48,076 nt of DNA from Streptosporangium nondiastaticum. Its GTDB lineage: Bacteria; Actinomycetota; Actinomycetes; Streptomycetales; Streptomycetaceae. Made by a program: the position numbers and the translations under genes. Under the pieces are notes generated by a model. The model did no database searches, was not told the origin of the DNA, and saw nothing but the letters and a program-made list of their open reading frames with translations. Below, in pieces: positions 26,600-34,216 of the stretch (positions are counted from its first letter, which is position 1; every line of letters starts with the position of its first letter). The DNA lies in assembly GCF_003011965.1 (NCBI RefSeq), contig NZ_PXWG01000044.1:1-48076 (forward strand), written 5' to 3'.

Positions 26600-26665
26600 C
26601 CAGGCAATCAACCGGCAGACCGGTGCGGGTCCGGTTTCCCCGTCAGTTGCCGGGTGCTTGCCTGG
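26600..26665. promoter_or_regulatory. Cluster operator, two facing copies
   Basis: CCAGGCAATCAACCGGCAG (26600-26618) and, on the minus strand, CCAGGCAAGCACCCGGCAA (complement of 26647-26665). Each contains two GGCAA-type half-sites exactly 11 bp apart. The two copies face each other in the divergent promoter region of the MFS exporter and the PCP-C gene. Same motif at 30934, 35783 and 46720. Confidence 0.65.
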
Positions 26666-26824
26666 AGCGCGCGCCGGGGCCGCTGACATGATTCCGGCCT
26701 GGCCGTGGATCCTCCGCGCGGTGCGGCGCCGCACCCGGCGCGTGCGGCGGCCACCCCTGCGTCCCCGCGGCCGGTCCCGTGCCGCCGGCGAGGCGCCCAC
26801 TTGAAGCACAGAGGGAGTCCGAAC

Positions 26825-28393
26825 ATGCCTGCCGGTACCCGTCACGACGCCAGCGCCGGTGCCCGGCTGCGGCGGACCATCGCGGAGAGCGTCAGCGAGG
26901 TGACCGGCACGCCGGTCGGGGACGTGCCCGCGGACGTCACGCTGACCGCGCTCGGCGCGACGTCGCTGGAGATCGGCCGCGTCTGCGCGCGGCTCGGCAC
27001 CGTCCTGGAACGGCCCGTCCCGCTCTCCCAGATGTACCGCACGCCGACGGTCGAAAGCCTGGCCGCCTGGCTGGAGACGACCGCTCCGGCCGCGGACGCG
27101 GACGCCGCCCCGGCCGCTCCCGCCCTCCACGCCCCCGACGCGCAGGCGCCGTTGTCGGCGACCCAGGCGTTCATGTTCATGAAGCACGTCTTCAACCCGG
27201 GCGACCTGTCGCTGCACTGCGTGCGCAGCTGGCGCATCGCCGGGCGCCCGGACCGCGCGGCTCTGCGGGCCGCCGTCGCCCACGTCCACGGCAAGCACCG
27301 CTACCTGAGCGCCGAGTACCAGTTCAAGGACGTGCCGTACGCGAAGCCGGTGGACGTGCCGGCGCCGCCGCTCGCCGAGTTCCTCGTGGAGACCGAGAAG
27401 GACGCCCGCGCGGTCCTGGCCCGCGAGCTGGCCCGGCCGTTCAACCTGGTGACGGGCCAGGTGTGGCGCGCCGTGTTCGTGGCCGTGCGGCAGGAGCACC
27501 TGACGCTGTTCGGCTTCGCCGTCCACCACGTCGCCTTCGACGGCGGCTCGGCCGGGCTCATGGCCGGCGACCTGGCGCGCGCCTACAACGCGTTCAAGGC
27601 CGGCGCCGAGCCCGATCCGGCCCCGGCGCCCGCCCTCGCCGCGGTCGCCGCCGCGCGCGACGCGCACCTGCCGCACGTCGACCTCGACGCGCAGCGCGCG
27701 TACTGGCGCGAGGCGGTGCGGGACGTGACACAGGCCGACTTCCCCGGAGGCGGCGAGGCCCCGCGCGGCACCCCCTGCCGGATGGTCGAGGCCCCGCTGC
27801 CCGACGGCACCGTGACCGGGGTACGGACCCTGGCCCGCCGGCTCGGCGTGAGCCCGTTCGCGGTCTACCTGAGCGCGTACGGCCAGACCATGGCCGAGCT
27901 GACCGGCAGCTCGGGCTTCGGCGTCGGCACGCCCGTCAACCGGCGCGGCAACACGGTCATGTTCGACACGGTCGGCTGTGCCATCGACATCCTGTGCCTG
28001 CGCCCGGAGACCGACCCGCAGACCCCCGTCGAAGAGGCCGTCACGGGTACGGCGCGGGCCGTCCTGGACGCCTTCGCCGCGCAGGACGTGCCGGTCTCCG
28101 AGGTGGCCGACATGAAGCGCGCCCCGGCCTCCGCGTCGCGCAACGCGCTGTTCCAGACGATGTTCGTGCTGCAGGACAACAACCCGGGCGACCTGCCCCT
28201 CGACGGGCTGCGCAGCGACTTCTTCCGCCCCGACTACCCGGGCGTCGCCAGCGAGGTCTACACCGAGGTGTGGCCCGCCGCGGACGGCAGCGCCCGCCTG
28301 GTGATCGGCTACCAGCCGGACCGGGCGAGCGGGGACTTCTGCCGCTCGCTGGCCGAGCGCTTCACCGCCCGGCTGACGACGTACCTCGCCTGA
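26825..28393 (+). CDS. NRPS-like PCP-condensation didomain protein
   Basis: 522 residues from ATG 26825. Residues ~12-92 are a carrier domain with the phosphopantetheine Ser47 in LTALGATSLEIG, a divergent form of the usual LGGxS. Residues ~105-520 are a condensation domain with SATQAFMFMKHVFNPGD, the catalytic HHxxxDG at His234-His235-VAF-Asp239-Gly240 and the later VGTPVNRRGN and MFVLQDNNPG motifs. There is no adenylation domain, so its carrier must be loaded in trans. It would join the carrier-bound unit to an acyl or aminoacyl partner as a stand-alone step. First gene of the operon with TE, ACP and oxygenase. Confidence 0.85.
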   Translation: MPAGTRHDASAGARLRRTIAESVSEVTGTPVGDVPADVTLTALGATSLEIGRVCARLGTVLERPVPLSQMYRTPTVESLAAWLETTAPAADADAAPAAPALHAPDAQAPLSATQAFMFMKHVFNPGDLSLHCVRSWRIAGRPDRAALRAAVAHVHGKHRYLSAEYQFKDVPYAKPVDVPAPPLAEFLVETEKDARAVLARELARPFNLVTGQVWRAVFVAVRQEHLTLFGFAVHHVAFDGGSAGLMAGDLARAYNAFKAGAEPDPAPAPALAAVAAARDAHLPHVDLDAQRAYWREAVRDVTQADFPGGGEAPRGTPCRMVEAPLPDGTVTGVRTLARRLGVSPFAVYLSAYGQTMAELTGSSGFGVGTPVNRRGNTVMFDTVGCAIDILCLRPETDPQTPVEEAVTGTARAVLDAFAAQDVPVSEVADMKRAPASASRNALFQTMFVLQDNNPGDLPLDGLRSDFFRPDYPGVASEVYTEVWPAADGSARLVIGYQPDRASGDFCRSLAERFTARLTTYLA

Positions 28394-28432
28394 CCTGGGC
28401 ACGGCCCGCGGCGGAACGGCGACCAGGCCCGG

Positions 28433-28480
28433 CGGCGGCAGGCAGAACCGGCGGCAGGCGGAAACGGCGACAGGCAGCAC
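28433..28480 (+). repeat. Three 16-bp tandem repeats in the PCP-C/TE gap
   Basis: CGGCGGCAGGCAGAAC, CGGCGGCAGGCGGAAA and CGGCGACAGGCAGCAC lie end to end just before the Shine-Dalgarno of the thioesterase. They share GGCAGGC text with the cluster operator but not its 11-bp spacing. Confidence 0.7.
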
Positions 28481-28503
28481 AGGGACGAGGAGGAGACACG
28501 GGC

Positions 28504-29571
28504 GTGGCAGCCACCGAGAGCACGACCACCAGCGGTAGAGGCAGCGGCAGCGGTACGGATTCCGGTCCCGGTGACGGGCCGCTGGACGCGCTGCTCACCG
28601 CCATCGGCTGGCTGCCGGGCCGGCAGGGCATGCCTTCCGGCGCAGCCCTCGCCACGTCTCCGGCGCCCCCGGCCGCTCCCCAGACACCTGCCACGTCCCC
28701 GGCCGCTCCCCGGACACCTGCCACGCCCTCGGCCGCTCCCCGGACCCCTGCCGCCGCTCCGGCCGCGACTCCAACCGCTCCCCCGGCGACCACAGCCGCC
28801 GTGCCGTCCACCAGCCCGGTCGTGGGCCGCGTCGCCGCCGGTGAGCCCCGCGTACGGCTGATCTGCCTGCCGCAGGCGGGCGGCAGTGCGGGCACGTTCT
28901 CGTCGTGGCGCGGCCACCTGCCGCCCGGCTTCGAGCTCGCCGCCGTCGACCTGCCCGGCCGGGGCACGCGCGGCGCGGAGCCCCTGCCGGCCGGCCTCGG
29001 TACCCTCGCCGACCGGCTGGCCGACGCCCTAGCCCCCGAACTCGGCATGCCGTACGCGCTGTTCGGGCACAGCATGGGCGCCCTGGTCGCCTACGAGCTC
29101 GCCGTGCGCATCGAGCGGCGCGGCCTGCGCCCGCCGCTCGCCCTCCTGGTGTCCGCGTCGCGCGCGCCCCACGTCCCGGTCACCGCCCGCGTGTCCGGCC
29201 GTGACGACCAGGCCCTCCTCGCCTGGCTCACCGCCATCGGCGGCATCCCGCAGGACCTGCTCCGGTACCCCGCCTACCTCCGTCACGCGCTGCGCGTCAT
29301 CCGCGCGGACCTCGGGCTCGCCGAGCGCTACCACGCACCGGACCCCGTGCGCGTCCGGACGCCGCTGCACGTGTTCGGCGGGACCGAGGACCAGCTGGTG
29401 CCCGCGGACCAGCTCGCCCGGTGGAGCGCGTGCGCCGCCGGGGAACACACCCTGACCCTGCTGCCGGGCGGCCACTCGTACCCGTACACCGGCGCGCCGG
29501 CCGTGCTCGCCGCGCTCGCCGCCCTCCCGGCCCTCGCCCAAGAGAATCCACAGAAAGAAGCCGTCCGTTGA
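28504..29571 (+). CDS. Type II thioesterase with Pro/Ala-rich N-terminus
   Basis: 355 residues from GTG 28504 with a strong SD (GGAGGAG). Residues ~1-115 are low-complexity Gly/Ser then Ala/Pro/Thr. Residues ~118-350 are a type II thioesterase: RLICLPQAGGSAGTFSSWRG, VDLPGRGTRG, nucleophile Ser190 in FGHSMGALVAYELA, acid Asp296 in FGGTEDQLVP and His324 in LPGGHSYPY. It would remove mis-primed or stalled acyl groups, or release an intermediate, from the carriers of this pathway. The usual TEII is ~250 residues; the N-terminal ~110 residues are extra. The stop overlaps the TTG start of the ACP gene. Confidence 0.85.
   Translation: MAATESTTTSGRGSGSGTDSGPGDGPLDALLTAIGWLPGRQGMPSGAALATSPAPPAAPQTPATSPAAPRTPATPSAAPRTPAAAPAATPTAPPATTAAVPSTSPVVGRVAAGEPRVRLICLPQAGGSAGTFSSWRGHLPPGFELAAVDLPGRGTRGAEPLPAGLGTLADRLADALAPELGMPYALFGHSMGALVAYELAVRIERRGLRPPLALLVSASRAPHVPVTARVSGRDDQALLAWLTAIGGIPQDLLRYPAYLRHALRVIRADLGLAERYHAPDPVRVRTPLHVFGGTEDQLVPADQLARWSACAAGEHTLTLLPGGHSYPYTGAPAVLAALAALPALAQENPQKEAVR
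28667..28756 (+). repeat. 30-bp tandem repeats inside the thioesterase gene
   Basis: About three in-frame units of ~30 bp containing CGGCCGCTCCCC and ACACCTGCCACG encode the Ala-Pro-Thr linker (AAPxTPAT-type ten-residue repeats). They probably expand and contract by slippage. Confidence 0.7.
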
Positions 29572-29834
29572 CCACTTCCGCACAGCCCGACACCGTCCGC
29601 GAGCGGACCCGCGCCTACATGGAGGAGTACATCGGCCAGAGGATCGGTGACGACGAGGACATCTTCGCCGCCGGCCTGGCCAGTTCCCTCTTCGTCATCC
29701 AGCTCGTCACGTTCGTCGAGGAGGCCTTCGGCGTGACCGTGCACACCGAGGAGCTCACCTTCGCCAACTTCGGCTCCCCGGACGCCGTCACCCGCTTCGT
29801 GGCCGCCAAGGCGGCGCAGGAGGAGGGCCGATGA
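29568..29834 (+). CDS. FkbJ-like stand-alone acyl carrier protein
   Basis: 88 residues from TTG 29568, which overlaps the thioesterase stop (TTGA); the stop overlaps the oxygenase ATG (ATGA). The phosphopantetheine motif is DIFAAGLASSLFVIQLVTF with Ser40. The GLxxSLF form and the following VEEAFGVTV are typical of the small ACPs that carry methoxy-, hydroxy- or aminomalonyl units (FkbJ, ZmaD/ZmaH types) rather than of fatty-acid ACPs. Tight coupling to the oxygenase suggests that enzyme may act on this carrier-bound substrate. The loading enzyme is not visible in the window. Confidence 0.8.
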   Translation: MTTSAQPDTVRERTRAYMEEYIGQRIGDDEDIFAAGLASSLFVIQLVTFVEEAFGVTVHTEELTFANFGSPDAVTRFVAAKAAQEEGR

Positions 29835-30784
29835 CGGCGCAGGCCGCTACGGACGACCTCGCCGGGATCGCCGTGACCGAGGCGCCCGGCGGCGACCTCG
29901 CCGCCTTCGTCGCGAGCCGCGCCGAGGAGCTCGGCCGGGCGCTGGCCGAGCACGGCGCGTTCCTGGTGCGGGGCTGCGCCGGCGGCGGCCCCGAGGAGTT
30001 CCGGCGCGTCGTGGACGCCCTCGGGTTCGCCCCGCTGCCCTACACCGAGCGGTCGACGCCGCGCGACGAGGTCACGTCCGGGGTGTACACCTCGACCGAG
30101 TACCCCGCCCGCGAGGTCATCCCGCAGCACTGCGAGTCCTCCTACGCAGGCGCCTGGCCGGGCCGGCTCGCGTTCTTCTGCGCGACGGCCCCCGAGAGCG
30201 GCGGCGCCACGCCCATCGCCGACGTCGCCGCCGTGCTGCGCGACGTGCCCGCCGACGTCGTCGAGACGGTGCGCGCCCGCGGCCTGCGCTACGTGCGGAA
30301 CTACGGGAGCGGCGTCGGCCTGGACTGGCGGGCGGCGTTCCAGACGGAGTCACGGGAGGACGTCGAGCGGTTCTGCGCCGCGGGCGGGCTGTCGTGGGAG
30401 TGGCTGGAGGACGACTGCCTGCGGACGGTGCGGCACGCGCCCGGGCTCGCCGTGCACCCGCGCACCGGCGTGCCCGTCTGGTTCAACCACCTCGTGCTCT
30501 TCCACCAGTCGGCGCTGCGGCCGGAGATCCGCGAGGCCCTGATCGCCGTCCTGGGTGAGGACCGGCTGCCCAACGACGTGCTGTACGGGGACGGCACGCC
30601 GATCCCGGACGCCGTGGTCGACGCGGTCCGGGGCGCGTTCGCGCGGCACACCCGGCGCTTCTCCTGGCGCCCGGGCGACCTGCTGGTCATCGACAACATG
30701 CGCTGGTCGCACGGCCGTGAGGCGTTCACGGGCGAGCGGCGCATCCTCGTGTCGATGTCCGACGCGATCAGCCGGGAGGCGTGA
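29831..30784 (+). CDS. SyrP/TauD-like Fe(II)/2-oxoglutarate oxygenase
   Basis: 317 residues. Jelly-roll TauD/TfdA-family enzyme. Facial-triad ligands: His100 and Glu102 in IPQHCESSYAGAWP (an HxE form, as in SyrP-type beta-hydroxylases, rather than HxD) and distal His294 in RWSHGREAF. The 2-oxoglutarate arginine lies in ERRILVSMS near 305. The N-terminal GAFLVRGCAGGGPEEFRRVV is family-typical. SyrP-like enzymes hydroxylate amino acids held on a carrier protein, usually at the beta carbon. Coupled to the ACP gene, so a carrier-bound substrate is likely; Asp or Asn derivatives are the leading guesses. Confidence 0.82.
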   Translation: MTAQAATDDLAGIAVTEAPGGDLAAFVASRAEELGRALAEHGAFLVRGCAGGGPEEFRRVVDALGFAPLPYTERSTPRDEVTSGVYTSTEYPAREVIPQHCESSYAGAWPGRLAFFCATAPESGGATPIADVAAVLRDVPADVVETVRARGLRYVRNYGSGVGLDWRAAFQTESREDVERFCAAGGLSWEWLEDDCLRTVRHAPGLAVHPRTGVPVWFNHLVLFHQSALRPEIREALIAVLGEDRLPNDVLYGDGTPIPDAVVDAVRGAFARHTRRFSWRPGDLLVIDNMRWSHGREAFTGERRILVSMSDAISREA

Positions 30785-30933
30785 GGCGTGACCGCCCGCG
30801 CGGGTGCGGGCGGGTGACGGGTCCGGAGGCCGCCCGGCTTCCGGACCCGTCCCGCGTTTCCGCACGTCCGCGCACCCTGCGCCTAACGCGCCTCCCCGCC
30901 TCCCCGCCTCCCGCCTCCCGCCTCCCGCCTCCC
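30785..30933 (+). repeat. Oxygenase-aminotransferase gap with a CCTCCCG homopyrimidine tract
   Basis: The 236-bp gap begins with a GC-rich stretch and holds from ~30890 to 30934 about six near-perfect GCCTCCC(C) units, an almost pure pyrimidine run on this strand. It ends at the cluster operator. No gene seen. Such tracts can form triplex or slipped structures and are prone to length variation. Confidence 0.6.
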
Positions 30934-30988
30934 GCAGGCAACGCCTCGGCAACCGGGCGGCAGGGAAGATGCCGACCGCCCTTCCTGG
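30934..30988. promoter_or_regulatory. Cluster operator before the aminotransferase
   Basis: GCAGGCAACGCCTCGGCAA (30934-30952) has two GGCAA half-sites 11 bp apart. The following 36 bp match the diiron-gene promoter at 46739-46775 in layout, both ending with CGCCCTTCCTGG (54 versus 55 bp overall from CAGGCAA). Lies 33-87 bp before ATG 31021. Confidence 0.6.
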
Positions 30989-31020
30989 TGCCGCCGTCCC
31001 GCCCCTGAGGTACTGGGATC

Positions 31021-32268
31021 ATGCAACCACTCGCGGACAGCGCAACCGACGTGTGGGCCGGCGCCGCCGGCCACCTGGTCCCCGGCATGGCCGACCGCCA
31101 CCGGCTCCTCGGCCTCGGCGCCTTCGAAGCCGGCGCCGAGGGCGCCGAGGTCCACCTCTCCAGCGGCCGGAAGGTCCTCGACTTCGGCAGCTACGCGGTG
31201 CCCCTGTTCGGGCACCGGCCGGAACCCGTGACCGGGGCGGTACGTGACGCCCTCGACACCATGCCGGTCTCCACCCGGCTGCTGGCCAACCCCTACGCGG
31301 CCCGGCTGGCCGCCAGGCTGGCGCAGACGGTCGACCCGGGCCGCCTGAACCGGGCCTGGCTGGGCCTCAACGGCTCCGACGCGGTGGAGGCCGCGCTGAA
31401 GCTGGCCCTCGCCCGCACCGGGCGCAGCACGGTCCTCGCCGTCGAGGGCGGCTTCCACGGCAAGACGCTGGGCGCCCTCGCCACGACCTTCGACCCCGAG
31501 CGCCGCAAGGCCGTCCAGGGGTTCCTGGGCGCGGTCCGGCACGTTCCGGCCGAGCCGGACGCCGTGGCCCGCGCCGCGGCGGAGGAGCCGTTCGCCGCGC
31601 TGATCGTGGAGCCGGTGCAGGGCGAGGGCGGCGGGCGGGCGTTCCCGGCGGAGCTGCTGCGCCGCTGGAGCGAGGACGCCCATGCGGCCGGGGCGTTCGT
31701 GATCGCCGACGAGATCCAGTGCGGGCTGCGCCGGTGCGGGGCGGTGTCGCTGTCGGTGGAGGCGGGGATGCGGCCGGACGCGGTGCTGTTCGGGAAGGCG
31801 CTCGGGGGCGGGGTCATGCCCCTGTCGGCGGCGCTCACCACGGACGAGCTGTTCGCGCCGCTGGTGGAGGACCCGTACTTCCACACAGCGACGTTCGCGG
31901 GGCACCCGCTGTCCTGTGCCGCGGGCCTGGCGGCGCTCGACCTGCTCGACGCGTCGGCGGAGCTGTTCCCGGCGGCGGGCGAGGCCCTGGCCGGCGCGGT
32001 CGCCGCGGCCCGCCGGGAGCATCCGCGGGTGCTTGTGGAGACGCGGGTCCAGGGGCTGTTCGGCGCGCTGGAGTTCGCCACGGAGGCCCAGGCGGGGCTG
32101 GCCCTGCTGGAGGCGTCCCGGCGCGGCCTGCTGCTGGCCCAGTGCCTGACCGCGCCCCGGGTGCTGCGCATGCTGCCGCCGGTGGTGACCACCGCGGAGC
32201 AGTGGGAGCAGGCGGCCTCCGCGCTGCTGGCGGCCTGCCGCGCCGTGGAGCGCAAGACGGTCCGCTGA
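31021..32268 (+). CDS. Class III pyridoxal-phosphate aminotransferase
   Basis: 415 residues. Fold-type I, class III (ornithine/acetylornithine-type) signatures: NGSDAVEAALKLALARTG for phosphate binding, GGFHGKTLGALA, VEPVQGEGGG, IADEIQCGLRRCG with the cofactor-nitrogen Asp230 and catalytic Lys259 in LFGKALGGGVMP. The C-terminus is intact. Such enzymes transfer terminal or beta amino groups to aldehydes or ketones and could set an amine on a beta-keto or aldehyde intermediate of this pathway, or supply a diamine. It has its own operator/promoter and is followed by a strong bidirectional terminator. Confidence 0.88.
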   Translation: MQPLADSATDVWAGAAGHLVPGMADRHRLLGLGAFEAGAEGAEVHLSSGRKVLDFGSYAVPLFGHRPEPVTGAVRDALDTMPVSTRLLANPYAARLAARLAQTVDPGRLNRAWLGLNGSDAVEAALKLALARTGRSTVLAVEGGFHGKTLGALATTFDPERRKAVQGFLGAVRHVPAEPDAVARAAAEEPFAALIVEPVQGEGGGRAFPAELLRRWSEDAHAAGAFVIADEIQCGLRRCGAVSLSVEAGMRPDAVLFGKALGGGVMPLSAALTTDELFAPLVEDPYFHTATFAGHPLSCAAGLAALDLLDASAELFPAAGEALAGAVAAARREHPRVLVETRVQGLFGALEFATEAQAGLALLEASRRGLLLAQCLTAPRVLRMLPPVVTTAEQWEQAASALLAACRAVERKTVR

Positions 32269-32289
32269 GGACCGCGGACCGCGGACCGC

Positions 32290-32317
32290 GGCACGGCCCC
32301 CGCCCGGGGGCCGTGCC
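32290..32317. terminator. Bidirectional hairpin terminator
   Basis: GGCACGGCCCCC-GCCC-GGGGGCCGTGCC, perfect 12-bp stem, between the convergent aminotransferase and regulator. It is preceded by GGACCGC repeated three times (32269-32290). Confidence 0.75.
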
Positions 32318-32325
32318 CTGCCGCG

Positions 32326-33684
32326 TCAGGCGCTGACCGTGGCCCGCTCGGGCACGGGTGCCGGGCCGTGCGCGAGGCCGTTGACGTACTCCCGGACGAA
32401 GCCGAGGACGTGGTACTCGTAGTTCCGGCCGCGGCGCACCTGCACCATCGAGGCGTCGACGAGCTCCGCCAGGAGGTTGATGTTGCTGGCCCCGTTCTTG
32501 CTGCCGAAGGGGGCCGTGCCGACGACGTCCTCGATGGTGAAGGCGTGCGGCTGGTGCGCAAGGTGGTGCAGGAGGCTGCGCTGGGGCTTGTCGAGCAGGT
32601 CGTAGCCCCATTTGACGGTGCCGGACAGCGGCCGGTGGTGCGACAGCCCGCCCAGGTTGACCTGGTCCAGGATGGGCAGGATGGGCCCTTCCCGCAGCAT
32701 CGCCTCCAGCGGGACGGAGCGCAGCCGGTGGGCGGCGATCTCGATGGCCAGCGGCAGCCCGGCGAGCCGGCGGCACACCTCGGCCACCATCGTCAGCCGG
32801 TCGCCGAGGTCCAGGGTGGGGACACTGGACCGGGTGCGGCGCAGGAAGAGCTCGACCGCGGCCGACTGGGTGGGTGCCCGGCCGTCCAGGGGGTCGATCT
32901 CCAGCGGTGCCACGTCCCAGGCGTCGGCGGAGAAGACGTTGAGGGGCCGGCGCGACGTCACCAGGACCTGCAGCCCCGGGTAGGTGTCGAGCAGGCGCTG
33001 CGTCAGGAACGAGACGCAGTCGATGACGTGCTCGGCGTTGTCGATGACGAGCAGCATCCGGACGTCCGCGGGCGCGGGGTCGTCGAGGGTGGGGTCCAGG
33101 GCCACGACGGCGTCGACCGTCCTGCGCACCTCCTCGAACGCCGCCCGGCCGTCGCCCGCCTCGGCGGTCAGGGAGCCGAGCTCGACGACGGCCACCCCGT
33201 CGCGGAACAGGGGCGCCATCTCCTCGGCGGCGGCGAGGGCGAGCCGTGTCTTGCCGACGCCGCCGGGCCCGGTGAGGACCACGAGGCGGCTGCGGCGCGC
33301 GGTGTCGAGGACGTGCCGCAGGTCGGCCTGGCGGCCCACCATCGAGTCCGGGCGGGGGCGGATGCCCCGCCAGCTGGCCCGGCAGGACGCGCCGTCCTCC
33401 TCCGGCCCGTCCTCCGTCTCCGCGTGGGGGGAGTGCGGAAAGGAGCGCGGGGCCGGGTCGGTGGGAAAGTGGGCGAGTGCGGCGAGCGGCAGGGGCAGCG
33501 ACGCCCCCTCGAAGGCCGCGAGGAGCAGTTCGACGGAGACGCGGCGCGGGTTCCTGTTGGTGCCGGTCTCCAGGTTCCGGATGGTGCGGACGCTGACTCC
33601 GGAGCGTTCCGCGAGTTCCTCCTGACTCCAGCCGACCGCCTTGCGCTGGGTCAGCAGGAGAGTGCGAATCTGATCGATGTTCAA
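32326..33684 (-). CDS. XRE-type HTH / NB-ARC ATPase transcriptional regulator
   Basis: 452 residues from TTG 33684 (GGGGGT upstream); the frame is open to 33792 but that text is not protein-like. Residues ~5-60 are an XRE-family HTH (GWSQEELAERSGVSVRTIRN). A linker leads to an NB-ARC STAND ATPase: Walker A GPGGVGKT (139-146), LLVIDNAEHV as Walker B, and LAGLPLAIEIAAHRL. There is no SARP, TPR or LuxR domain; it ends ~100 residues after the winged-helix part. Such proteins act as nucleotide-switched regulators. Lying inside the cluster, it is a candidate pathway regulator, although the 11-bp-phased operators are more typical of SARPs. Confidence 0.82.
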   Translation of the reverse strand: MNIDQIRTLLLTQRKAVGWSQEELAERSGVSVRTIRNLETGTNRNPRRVSVELLLAAFEGASLPLPLAALAHFPTDPAPRSFPHSPHAETEDGPEEDGASCRASWRGIRPRPDSMVGRQADLRHVLDTARRSRLVVLTGPGGVGKTRLALAAAEEMAPLFRDGVAVVELGSLTAEAGDGRAAFEEVRRTVDAVVALDPTLDDPAPADVRMLLVIDNAEHVIDCVSFLTQRLLDTYPGLQVLVTSRRPLNVFSADAWDVAPLEIDPLDGRAPTQSAAVELFLRRTRSSVPTLDLGDRLTMVAEVCRRLAGLPLAIEIAAHRLRSVPLEAMLREGPILPILDQVNLGGLSHHRPLSGTVKWGYDLLDKPQRSLLHHLAHQPHAFTIEDVVGTAPFGSKNGASNINLLAELVDASMVQVRRGRNYEYHVLGFVREYVNGLAHGPAPVPERATVSA

Positions 33685-34216
33685 TTTACCCCCAAGGTGT
33701 CCCCGGGTGGTCCCGGATCTCCCAGGCGCCCGCCCCCGCCGGAAAACCGATGAGAGCCGGACGCCGCGCCCACTCAAGAGCCGGACGCACACGTTTCCGT
33801 GAATTCGCCCACTCCCCCGAGGAAGGCTTTGCCGATTCTTTTCTGATTCTTTTCACTCCGGAAACCCTTCGCCGCCCCATAGGACGAAGAGCCCGGACCG
33901 CCCCCGCAACAGGCCCCGCTCCAGGCCAAGGTGTGCGAGCCGGTCCCGCCCGGCACCGGTCGAAGCCGCGGCCCCCGCAGAAATGAATTCCTGTCAACCT
34001 GCGGGTAAAGCGGTGTACACCGCCGGGGCCCCGGAAACTACCAGTAACTTCCGGAAGCGAACATTACGGCCTGACTTCCCTTCAGGCAAGTGTGTCATGT
34101 GCAAGTACTCTTGCTAACGATTACCACTGGCATGACACAGAATTGACGTACGCGACGCACCGAATGGGATTCGTACCCTCCGGTCCGGTAAGGAGCCGGC
34201 CCGGCCGCACGGGAAG
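33685..34216 (-). promoter_or_regulatory. 532-bp regulatory gap upstream of the NB-ARC regulator
   Basis: Much less GC-rich than its surroundings and without a supported gene. It carries nested inverted repeats: TGTGTCATG (34091-34099) with its exact complement CATGACACA (34131-34139), and inside them GCAAG-TACT-CTTGC (34101-34114). Likely holds the promoter and control sites of the regulator at 32326-33684, possibly also terminator function for the histidine kinase. Confidence 0.5.

Noticed and set aside
30889..30934. Pyrimidine repeat tract as a CRISPR or structured RNA
   Set aside because: Units are 7-8 bp with no spacers; simple low-complexity DNA.
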